Below, piece after piece: positions 43,673 through 52,460 of a stretch of DNA of 64,000 nucleotides. Positions within the stretch are counted from its first letter, which is position 1; the number at the start of each line of letters is the position of its first letter. Under the pieces are notes generated by a model that was given only the letters and a program-made list of their open reading frames with translations, had not been told where the DNA came from and did not search any database. The DNA lies in contig NZ_JACBZM010000001.1 in the NCBI RefSeq assembly GCF_013408525.1, forward strand, positions 3,596,001 to 3,660,000, given 5' to 3'. Origin of the DNA: Nocardioides aromaticivorans. GTDB lineage: Bacteria > Actinomycetota > Actinomycetes > Propionibacteriales > Nocardioidaceae. Position numbers and translations under genes: made by a program.

Positions 43673-43693
43673 ATATACCCATGGGGGGTATAT
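43673..43693. promoter_or_regulatory. CsoR-like copper operator
   Basis: ATATACCC-ATGGG-GGGTATAT: perfect 8-bp arms around a 5-bp core, the ATACCC/GGGTAT pattern of CsoR/CstR/RcnR-class repressors. It includes a TATATG sequence (43689-43694) that can act as -10 for the DUF4396 gene ten bases further on. The arms are strikingly AT-rich for this genome. Confidence 0.7.
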
Positions 43694-43704
43694 GTTCCCG
43701 AGTC

Positions 43705-44220
43705 ATGAACCCACGCAACGCCATCGCAGCCAGCGCGACCCTGCACTGCCTGACCGGCTGCGCCATTGGTGAGATCGCCGGACTGATGATCGGTACGGCG
43801 GTCGGGCTGTCCAGCGGGCAGACGATCGTCCTGGCGGTGGGGCTGGCCTTCGTGTTCGGCTACCTGCTGTCGTCGCTGCCGCTGGTCGGCGCGGGCATGT
43901 CCTTCGGGCGGGCGCTGCGGCTCGTCCTGGCGGCCGACACGATCTCGATCATCGTGATGGAGGTCGTCGACAACGCGGTGATGGCCGCGATCCCCGGCGC
44001 GATGGAGGCGGGCCTGGTCGACCCGGTGTTCTGGATCGGCATGATCATCGCCCTCTCGGCGGCGTTCGTCGCGGCCTTCCCCGTCAACCGGTACCTCATC
44101 GACCGCGGCAAGGGGCACGCCCTGCACCACGCCCACCACGGTGGCCACGACGGCCACGACGGCGCTGACCACGCCTCGCACGAGGGTCACGCGCCCCACG
44201 GAACGGAGCACCACGGATGA
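43705..44220 (+). CDS. DUF4396 membrane protein with His-rich tail
   Basis: This 171-residue protein has four predicted helices (about 7-32, 37-55, 62-85 or so, 108-130) including CLTGCAIGEIAGLMIGTAVGL with two Cys, typical of DUF4396. The last 34 residues hold 13 histidines with Gly, Asp and Glu (HHAHHGG, HDGHDG, HASHEGH), a likely metal-binding tail. The start at 43705 is chosen because the ATG at 43681 sits inside the operator. With the CsoR-like operator, a role in copper handling is likely but inferred. It overlaps the 46-residue downstream gene by four bases. Confidence 0.88.
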   Translation: MNPRNAIAASATLHCLTGCAIGEIAGLMIGTAVGLSSGQTIVLAVGLAFVFGYLLSSLPLVGAGMSFGRALRLVLAADTISIIVMEVVDNAVMAAIPGAMEAGLVDPVFWIGMIIALSAAFVAAFPVNRYLIDRGKGHALHHAHHGGHDGHDGADHASHEGHAPHGTEHHG

Positions 44221-44357
44221 ACGTCAACACCCTCGCCGCCGGCGTGATCGGCTTCCTGCTCGGCGGGCTCGTCGTGTCGACCGCAGCCTCCCTGGAGGAC
44301 GACGACGCGGAGCCGGCCCACGGCGTGGACCGACCCGCCGTCGTCAGCGTGCGCTGA
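44217..44357 (+). CDS. 46-residue membrane peptide coupled to the DUF4396 gene
   Basis: An ATGA junction starts this 47-codon frame: a hydrophobic segment (LAAGVIGFLLGGLVVSTAASL, about residues 6-25 of it in membrane) followed by an acidic tail EDDDAEPAHGVD. Codon use is as GC3-rich as the neighbours. The overlap and shared promoter suggest a subunit or assembly factor for the DUF4396 protein. I do not recognise the family. Confidence 0.65.
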   Translation: MNVNTLAAGVIGFLLGGLVVSTAASLEDDDAEPAHGVDRPAVVSVR

Positions 44358-44387
44358 GCCCCGCGCCGCAGCGGGCGCGGACCCCCG

Positions 44388-45776
<1,389 letters not shown>

Positions 45777-45850
45777 GGGTCGAGTGTTGACCCTCGGGAG
45801 GGTTACTCGGAAGTCACCGCAACGTAGTGCTCATAGTGTTCACGGGCGGG

Positions 45851-47290
45851 TCACCCGCGCAGCGCGCCCATCCACTCCTCGATGGCGTCCGGCGTGCGGG
45901 GGAGAGCGGCGGAGAGGTTCGCGACCCCGTCGGCGGTGACGACCACGTCGTCCTCGATCCGGATGCCGGTGCCGCGCAGCTCCTCGGGGACGAGCAGGTC
46001 GTCGGCCTGGAAGTAGAGGCCCGGCTCGACGGTGAGCACCATCCCCTCGACCAGGTCCGCGTCGCGGTAGGCCTCGGGCGCCGCGTGGCCGCAGTCGTGC
46101 ACGTCCATGCCGAGCATGTGGCTGACGCCGTGGAGGGTCCAGCGGGCGTAGACCTTCGAGTCGGGCGACAGGGCCTCCTCGACGGGCACGGGCAGCAGGC
46201 CGAGGTCGGCGAGCCCGTTGGCGAGCACGACCATCGCCGCATCGTGACCGGCGAGGAACTTCGCGCCCGGGCGCAGCGCCGCGATCGCGGCGTCCTGTGC
46301 CTGCAGCACCAGGGTGTAGAGGTCGCGCTGGAGGGTGGTGAACGTGCCGCTCACCGGCAGCGTCCGGGTGATGTCGGCCGTGTAGAGGTTGGGGTTCTCG
46401 ACGCCCATGTCGAGCAGGATCAGGTCGCCCGGTACGACGGCGCCGGAGTTCTCGATCCAGTGCAGGGTCGTCGCGTGGGAGCCGTTGGCGACGATCGAGT
46501 CGTAGCCGATGTCGTTGCCCATCGCCCGCGCCCTGCGGAAGAAGGTGCCCTCGAGCCAGCGCTCACCGTGCTCGAGGACCCGGTCCCACTCGCGGACACT
46601 GTCCTCGAAGCCGAGCGTCGTGGCGTCGATCGCCGCCTGCAGCTGCCCGACCTCCCAGTCGTCCTTGACCAGGCGGAGCTCCGAGAGGACCCGCGCGAGC
46701 TCGGTGTCGCGTCCCTCGTCGGCGGCGACCAGGCCGTCGACCACGGGAGAGACGCCGCGGTGGACGCGGGTCTTCGTGCCGCTGCCCAGGGCGCCGGGGA
46801 GCTCGTCGACGTGGCGCACCTCGATGCCGAGGGCGGCCGACAGCTCGTCGGCCGACGGGCGCTTGCCGGCCCACAGGGCGCCGTACTGCCGGTCACGGAA
46901 GAACTCGTCGCTCTCGCGCCCCGCGCGCGGGCGCGCGTAGAGGACGGACGAGCCGTCCGGCTCGACGACCAGCACCGCGTCGGAGGTCTGGTTGCCGCAC
47001 AGCCAGGTGTGGGCGGTGTCGGGGCGGAAGCGGTAGTCGGTGTCGTAGGCACGCACCTTGTAGCCGCCGCCCGGCAGCACGAGACGCTCGCCCGGGAAGG
47101 CCTCGGCGAGACGGCGCCTGCGGTCGACGGACAGGTCGGCCAGCGGGTGGCGCTCGACCTCGGTCGGCCGGTCGTCCCAGCCGGTGCGCATGAAGGCGGC
47201 GTAGGCCTCGGGGACCGCCGGGTCGTGCTGCTCGGTCTTGAGCTGCTCGGCCGGCGCGGAAGGGGTGCTCTGGGGGGTGTCCTCGGTCAC
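45851..47290 (-). CDS. Xaa-Pro aminopeptidase (aminopeptidase P, M24B)
   Basis: This 479-residue cytosolic metallopeptidase removes N-terminal residues before proline. The five metal ligands are visible: LLDMG (Asp), YTADITRTLP (Asp), HGVSHMLGMDVHD (His), TVEPGLYF (Glu) and IRIEDDV (Glu). The N-terminal domain begins after an acidic, disordered stretch. The GTG at 47290 is chosen because TACAGT (complement of 47298-47303) lies seven bases upstream; the longer open frame beyond it is antisense to the divergent PrsW gene. Confidence 0.92.
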   Translation of the reverse strand: MTEDTPQSTPSAPAEQLKTEQHDPAVPEAYAAFMRTGWDDRPTEVERHPLADLSVDRRRRLAEAFPGERLVLPGGGYKVRAYDTDYRFRPDTAHTWLCGNQTSDAVLVVEPDGSSVLYARPRAGRESDEFFRDRQYGALWAGKRPSADELSAALGIEVRHVDELPGALGSGTKTRVHRGVSPVVDGLVAADEGRDTELARVLSELRLVKDDWEVGQLQAAIDATTLGFEDSVREWDRVLEHGERWLEGTFFRRARAMGNDIGYDSIVANGSHATTLHWIENSGAVVPGDLILLDMGVENPNLYTADITRTLPVSGTFTTLQRDLYTLVLQAQDAAIAALRPGAKFLAGHDAAMVVLANGLADLGLLPVPVEEALSPDSKVYARWTLHGVSHMLGMDVHDCGHAAPEAYRDADLVEGMVLTVEPGLYFQADDLLVPEELRGTGIRIEDDVVVTADGVANLSAALPRTPDAIEEWMGALRG

Positions 47291-47363
47291 CTTTCTCACT
47301 GTACGCCGCGTCCGGACTTTGCCGATCAGGGGTTGACGGACGCCTCCCGATAGGCTTCCGCCC

Positions 47364-48485
47364 ATGTCAATGGGCCCTCGCAACAGTGTTGCCTTCACGG
47401 TCGTCGTGACCGTGGCGGTCACTGTCGGGGCCCTGCTGACCCTGATGGTCCTCGCCCTCTCCGGAGCGCCCGGCACGACCCTGCTCGCCACCGCCCTCGC
47501 CGCACTGCCGGTCGGCCCGGTGCTGGCGGCGTACCTCTGGCTCGACCGGTACGAGCCCGAGCCGCGGATCCTGCTCGTCGCGGGCCTGGCGTGGGGCGCC
47601 TTCGTGGCCACCATGGCGGCCATCGTCATCCAGGGTGTCGGCGGTCTGTTCGTCACCTTCACCGACACCGCGTCCCTCGCCCTCGCGGCGCCGGTGGTCG
47701 AGGAGGCCAGCAAGGGCCTCTTCCTGCTCCTGCTGCTGTGGTGGCGGCGCGCCGAGGTCGACGGGATCCTCGACGGGATCGTCTACGCCGGGATGGTCGG
47801 CGTCGGCTTCGCCTTCACCGAGAACATCCTCTACCTGGCGGCGGCCTGGAACGGCACCGACGGGATGGGCCCGGGCGGCTTCGGGGCGGTCACCGGGACC
47901 TTCGTGCTGCGCTGCCTGTTCAGCCCGTTCGCGCACCCGCTCTTCACCGCCTTCACCGGCATCGGGATCGGCATCGCCGTGGGCTCGCGCAGCCGGTCGG
48001 TCCGTGTGCTGGCCCCGGTCGGCGGGTACCTCGCCGCCGTGCTCGCCCACGGCCTCTGGAACGGCTCCTCGGTCTACGGCTTCGGCGGCTTCGTGGTCGT
48101 CTACGCGGTGATCATGCTCCCGGCCTTCATCGGCGTGGTCGCCCTGGCCTGGTGGGCGAGGGAGACCGAGGCGCACGTGCTGCGCATGGCGCTCACCGAC
48201 GCCGCCGGGCGCGGACTGCTCCCCGCGACCGACATCGGATGGGTGGTGGACCTGCGGGCCCGCCGCGAGGCCCGCCGACACGCACGCCGCGACGGCGGCC
48301 CGGCCGCCGAGCGCGCGATGCGCGACTACCAGCAGGCGGCCATCGAGCTCGGCTTCCTGCACCACCGCCTGCTGCGCGGCACCGCACCGCGTGACTGGCA
48401 GGCGCGTGGCCAGGACTTTCTCGGTCGCATCCAGGCGGCTCGGCCTCGGATCGCGTTCCCCGGACAGGTGGTACCCCAGCGATGA
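47364..48485 (+). CDS. PrsW-family intramembrane metalloprotease
   Basis: This 373-residue membrane protein has about eight helices. PrsW signatures are LAAPVVEEASKGLFLL (Glu-Glu), GFAFTENILYL, SPFAHPLFTAFTGIGIG and VLAHGLWNGS, which form the zinc site of this CAAX-like protease class. PrsW in Bacillus cleaves an anti-sigma factor; the target here is unknown. A hydrophilic C-terminus (about 270-373) is rich in Arg. TAGGCT at 47351-47356 precedes the ATG by seven bases. It overlaps the dynamin-like gene by four bases. Confidence 0.9.
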   Translation: MSMGPRNSVAFTVVVTVAVTVGALLTLMVLALSGAPGTTLLATALAALPVGPVLAAYLWLDRYEPEPRILLVAGLAWGAFVATMAAIVIQGVGGLFVTFTDTASLALAAPVVEEASKGLFLLLLLWWRRAEVDGILDGIVYAGMVGVGFAFTENILYLAAAWNGTDGMGPGGFGAVTGTFVLRCLFSPFAHPLFTAFTGIGIGIAVGSRSRSVRVLAPVGGYLAAVLAHGLWNGSSVYGFGGFVVVYAVIMLPAFIGVVALAWWARETEAHVLRMALTDAAGRGLLPATDIGWVVDLRARREARRHARRDGGPAAERAMRDYQQAAIELGFLHHRLLRGTAPRDWQARGQDFLGRIQAARPRIAFPGQVVPQR

Positions 48486-50242
48486 CCCCCGGACACCAGG
48501 CACCGACAGGTGCCGACCTCCCCGGCGTGGGCCCCGACGACGGCCGCATGCTGACCGAGGTCGTGCGCCTGCACGGCGCGCTCAAGGCCGCGCCCCTGCC
48601 CCTCGACCTCCCCGGCGTGAGCGCGCTGCGCATCGGCCGCGACCACGTCATCGAGCAGCTCGAGGACTACGTCATCCCGCGGCTCACCGAGATCGAGGCG
48701 CCGATGCTCGTCGTCGTCGGCGGCTCGACCGGCGCCGGCAAGTCGACGCTGGTCAACACCCTCGTCGGCCACAAGGTCACCACGCCCGGCCTGCTGCGGC
48801 CGACCACCAAGTCGCCCGTCCTGGTGCACCACCCCGACGACGCCCGCTGGTTCGGCGCCGACCGCCTCCTGCCGGAGCTGGCCCGGGTGCAGCAGGCGAC
48901 CGACGACCAGTCCGCGATCCAGCTCGTCGCGAGCCCGCAGGTGCCGCGCGGCCTGGCGATCCTCGACGCGCCCGACGTCGACTCCGTCGACGAGCGCAAC
49001 CGTGAGCTCGCCGCCCAGCTGCTCGCCGCCGCCGACCTCTGGCTCTTCGTCACCTCGGCGGCCCGCTACTCCGACCAGGTGCCGTGGGACCACCTCAAGG
49101 TCGCGGTCGACCGCAACACCGCGGTCGCGCTCGTCCTGAGCCGCACCCCGGCCGACGACGTCGCGACCGTGTCCGTGCACCTCGCCCGGATGATGGCCGC
49201 GCGCGGCCTCAAGGACAGCCCGCTGTTCGCGGTGGCGCAGGGCGTCGTCAGCGACGAGGGGCTCCTGCCGACGTCGTACGCGGCGGAGATCCGGGGCTGG
49301 CTCGAGGCGCTCGCCGCCGACGCCGCCGCCCGGCGCGAGGTCGTCAACCAGACGGTCGCCGGCGCGGTGCGCACGGTCACCCGCAAGGCGTTCCCGATCG
49401 CCGACGCCGCCGGCCTCCAGGTCGCCGCCGTCGGCGACCTGCTCGCCGCCGCCGACAAGGTCTACGACGACGCGCAGGCCGGGCTCGTCGCGGCCGGCTC
49501 GGACGGCACCCTCCTGCGCGGCGACCTGCTCGCCCGCTGGCAGGAGTTCGTGGGCAGCGGCGAACTGGTGCGCTCCCTGGAGGCCAAGGTCGGCTTCGTG
49601 CGCGAGCGGCTCGTCAACGCGATCAAGGGCAAGCCCCAGCAGGCCGAGCGCGTCGCGGTCTCGATCGAGATGGCCGTCGAGGCACTCGTCGTCGACCACG
49701 CCGAGCGGGCCGCCGAGAAGGCTGCGGGGGAGTGGCGTGCCGAGGAGTACGGCGCCGCGCTGCTCGCCTCGACCGACGACGACCTGACCCGCGCCGGCCG
49801 CGGCCTGCGCAACCGGGCGACGCAGGAGGTGCGCGGCTGGCTCGACGAGCTCCAGGAGTTCGTCCGTCACGAGGCCGGCGACGCGCGGCACAGCGCCCGC
49901 TTCCTCGCCCTCGGCGTGCGGGGACTCTCCGTCGCGCTGGCGGTCGTCGCCCTCGCCGGTGACGAGCCGCAGGGCCAGGCCGCCGAGTCGGTCCGGCTGG
50001 GCCGCTCGCTGCTGGACACGATCCTCGGTGCGGGCGCGGCGGGCCGGGTGGTCGACCAGGCCCGCGGCACGCTCGCGCGCCGGCTGACGACCCTGATGGG
50101 TGCCGAGCGGGCCCGCTACCTCGCGCCCGCGGCGCAGTGGGAGCTGAAGCCCGATGCGGCCGACCAGCTGCGCCAGGCGGCGCGGCGCGTGGACGACCTG
50201 CGGTTCGCCGCGGCGAAGAAGGGAACGGGTGGACACCTGTGA
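48482..50242 (+). CDS. Dynamin-like GTPase, first of a pair
   Basis: This 586-residue protein has a large-GTPase domain: G1 VVGGSTGAGKSTLVNTL (about 79-92), switch region LRPTTKSPVLV, G3 LAILDAPDVDS (a DAPD variant of DxxG) and G4-like SRTPADD. The C-terminal half is long, helical and amphipathic (predicted coiled coils at about 300-450), with a hydrophobic paddle-like stretch RFLALGVRGLSVALAVVALAG. That layout fits bacterial dynamins, which remodel membranes as pairs. It lies between PrsW and a second GTPase, overlapping both by four bases. Confidence 0.87.
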   Translation: MTPGHQAPTGADLPGVGPDDGRMLTEVVRLHGALKAAPLPLDLPGVSALRIGRDHVIEQLEDYVIPRLTEIEAPMLVVVGGSTGAGKSTLVNTLVGHKVTTPGLLRPTTKSPVLVHHPDDARWFGADRLLPELARVQQATDDQSAIQLVASPQVPRGLAILDAPDVDSVDERNRELAAQLLAAADLWLFVTSAARYSDQVPWDHLKVAVDRNTAVALVLSRTPADDVATVSVHLARMMAARGLKDSPLFAVAQGVVSDEGLLPTSYAAEIRGWLEALAADAAARREVVNQTVAGAVRTVTRKAFPIADAAGLQVAAVGDLLAAADKVYDDAQAGLVAAGSDGTLLRGDLLARWQEFVGSGELVRSLEAKVGFVRERLVNAIKGKPQQAERVAVSIEMAVEALVVDHAERAAEKAAGEWRAEEYGAALLASTDDDLTRAGRGLRNRATQEVRGWLDELQEFVRHEAGDARHSARFLALGVRGLSVALAVVALAGDEPQGQAAESVRLGRSLLDTILGAGAAGRVVDQARGTLARRLTTLMGAERARYLAPAAQWELKPDAADQLRQAARRVDDLRFAAAKKGTGGHL

Positions 50243-51840
50243 CGGATGGTCTCGAGACGGAGGCGACCGGACTGGGCGACCTCGCCACGCGCGGCACGCC
50301 CATCGGTGAGCGGGTCGACGGCCTCGGCGACGCCGTGCTGGCGGCGCGGGGCCGGGTGCCCGACGAGCTGCTCGACGAGGTCGCGGCCGCCGCGGACCGG
50401 GCCACCGGCCGGCTGAAGCTGTCCGCCCGCCACACCGTGGTCGCGATCGCGGGCGCGACGGGGTCGGGCAAGTCGTCGACGTACAACGCGCTCACCGGCC
50501 TCGAGCTGTCGTCGGTGGGCATCCGCCGCCCGACGACCTCGTGGGCGACGGCCGTCGTCTGGGGGAGCCAGGGCGCCGAGGAGCTCCTCGACTGGATCGG
50601 CATCCCGCCGCGCCACCAGACCATGCGGGACTCGATGCTCGACACCCGGCGCGAGGACAGCTCGTTCGACGGCGTCGTCCTGCTGGACCTGCCCGACCAC
50701 GACTCGACCGAGGTCTCCCACCACCTCGAGGTCGACCGGCTCATCGCCGTCGCCGACCTCATGGTGTGGATCCTGGACCCGCAGAAGTACGCCGACGCCG
50801 CCGTGCACGACCGCTACTTCAAGCCGATGGCGACCCACCAGGGCGTCATGCTGGTGGCGCTCAACCACATCGACACGGTGCCGCCGGAGCGACGCCAGAC
50901 CATGGTCGACGACGTCCGCCGCCTGCTCGCCGAGGACGGCCTGCCGGACGTGCAGGTGCTCGGCATCTCGGCCAAGGAGGGCATCGGCATGGCCGAGCTC
51001 CGCGCCGAGATCCAGCGCCGGGTTCAGGACAAGCGCAGCACGACCGCCCGGGTCGAGGCCGACATCGCCGCGGCCGCCGGTCGCCTCGAGGCGGCCGCCG
51101 GCTCCGCCCCGGTGCGGGAGCTGCCCGCGAAGCGCTTCGATGAGCTCGAGGAGGCGGTGGCCGACGCGGCCGGCGTCTCGGCGGTCGTCGACGGCATCGA
51201 GCGAACCCTCGGCAGCCGGGCCCGCGGCGCGGTGACCTGGCCGCCGCTGCTGCTCCTCGGCCGCGGCGGCGGTGACGGCGAGGGGATCGACGCCGATCCG
51301 CGGATCGCCCCGCTCGACCGGGCGAGCGTCGACACCGCCGTCCGCGGGCTCGCCGACGAGGCCGGTGACGGCGTGGGCGAGGGCTGGGCCCCGCACGTGC
51401 GCGCCGCCGCGACCGGGCACCTGGCCGAGGTGGGCGACCGCCTCGACCGCGAGCTCGGCAAGGTCGACCTCGGCGTCCGGCTCCCGTTCTGGCTCAACCT
51501 GGTCCGGCTGCTGCACTGGCTCCTGCTGCTGGCCGCCGTCGGCGGCCTCGGCTGGTGGGGCTACGCCGCCGTCCGCGGTACGACGGACGACCTCCAGCAG
51601 GTCGCCGGGTTCCCGCTGCCGGCGGTCGTCGGCGTCGCCGGCCTCGTGCTCGGGATCGTGCTCGCGATCGTCGGGCGCAGCCTGGTCGGCGGCCTGGCCC
51701 GCGGGCGTGCCGAGTCCGCCGACGAGCGGCTCCGCGCCGTGGTGCACGAGGTCGTCGATGCCGATGTGGTGCAGCCGGTGAACCGCGAGGTCGCCGCCTA
51801 CGCGAGCTTCCGCCGCGGGATCGCGGCCGCGCGTCCCTAG
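50239..51840 (+). CDS. Dynamin-like/YfjP-type GTPase with two C-terminal helices
   Basis: This 533-residue partner GTPase has G1 AGATGSGKSSTYNALTG (71-87), G3 LLDLPDHDST, G4 LNHIDTV and G5-like GISAKEG. The middle is helical; two transmembrane helices near the C-terminus (about 422-445 and 460-480) anchor it in the membrane. The first GTPase lacks such helices, so a membrane-anchored/soluble pair is likely, as described for Streptomyces DynA/DynB. It overlaps the first GTPase by four bases. A strong hairpin follows 22 bases after the stop. Confidence 0.87.
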   Translation: MTDGLETEATGLGDLATRGTPIGERVDGLGDAVLAARGRVPDELLDEVAAAADRATGRLKLSARHTVVAIAGATGSGKSSTYNALTGLELSSVGIRRPTTSWATAVVWGSQGAEELLDWIGIPPRHQTMRDSMLDTRREDSSFDGVVLLDLPDHDSTEVSHHLEVDRLIAVADLMVWILDPQKYADAAVHDRYFKPMATHQGVMLVALNHIDTVPPERRQTMVDDVRRLLAEDGLPDVQVLGISAKEGIGMAELRAEIQRRVQDKRSTTARVEADIAAAAGRLEAAAGSAPVRELPAKRFDELEEAVADAAGVSAVVDGIERTLGSRARGAVTWPPLLLLGRGGGDGEGIDADPRIAPLDRASVDTAVRGLADEAGDGVGEGWAPHVRAAATGHLAEVGDRLDRELGKVDLGVRLPFWLNLVRLLHWLLLLAAVGGLGWWGYAAVRGTTDDLQQVAGFPLPAVVGVAGLVLGIVLAIVGRSLVGGLARGRAESADERLRAVVHEVVDADVVQPVNREVAAYASFRRGIAAARP

Positions 51841-51861
51841 CCGCGCGCCCCGCTCGACCGC

Positions 51862-51898
51862 CACGACGGCCCCTGCTGACCCAGCAGGGGCCGTCGTG
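51862..51898 (+). terminator. 17-bp stem-loop after the PrsW-GTPase operon
   Basis: CACGACGGCCCCTGCTG (51862-51878) and its perfect complement (51882-51898) enclose a 3-nt loop, 22 bases after the second GTPase stop. No U tract follows. It marks the end of the prsW-GTPase-GTPase operon. The gap from here to the ssb-like gene at 52035 shows no gene. Confidence 0.75.
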
Positions 51899-52034
51899 CA
51901 TCCACAACCCGGCACCGTGCGGTGGTTCCTCCACAGGCCGCGGCGGCGGGGGCGACGTGCGTCGTACCCGGGGAGTGGACTGTCCCCTCGACCGGCCACA
52001 CGGGTGGCCGGACCGAGAGATCAGGAGCTCCGAG

Positions 52035-52451
52035 ATGGCCAACGAGACGATCGTGACGGTGCAGGGGTGGGTCGCCGGCATCCCGATGGTGCGCGAGGTG
52101 GGCGGCGTGCCGGTGATCAACTTCCGGGTCGGCTGCACGCCGCGTCACTTCCACCGCGGATCCAACAGCTGGGTCGACGGCCCGACACAGTGGTACGGCG
52201 TGAGCGGCTGGCGCCGCCTCGCGACGCACGCCGGGACCTCGCTCAAGCAGGGCGACGCCGTCGTCGTGCACGGACGGCTCAACCACCGCACGTACGTCAA
52301 CAAGAGCGGTGTCGAGGTCCTGGCGATGGAGATCGAGGCGTTCACGGTCGGCCACGACCTGACCCGCGGCACGGCGTCGTTCACGAAGGCCCCCTCCGCC
52401 GGCGTGCCGGCTGCCGACCCCGGCCAAGGAGGTGCGCCTGCTGCTGCGTAG
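52035..52451 (+). CDS. ssb: Single-stranded DNA-binding protein (SSB-like)
   Basis: This 138-residue OB-fold protein matches the SSB core: NETIVTVQGWVAGIPM, VINFRVGCTPR, WYGVSGWRRLATHAGTSLKQGDAVVVHGRLNHRTYVNKSGVEVLAMEIEAF. It lacks the long Gly-rich acidic C-terminal tip of housekeeping SSB, ending in Pro/Ala/Gly, so it is probably an accessory SSB rather than the replisome one. AGGAG lies before the ATG. Its stop codon doubles as the first bases of the ettA promoter hexamer. Confidence 0.88.
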   Translation: MANETIVTVQGWVAGIPMVREVGGVPVINFRVGCTPRHFHRGSNSWVDGPTQWYGVSGWRRLATHAGTSLKQGDAVVVHGRLNHRTYVNKSGVEVLAMEIEAFTVGHDLTRGTASFTKAPSAGVPAADPGQGGAPAAA

Positions 52452-52460
52452 GCTTGGCAG

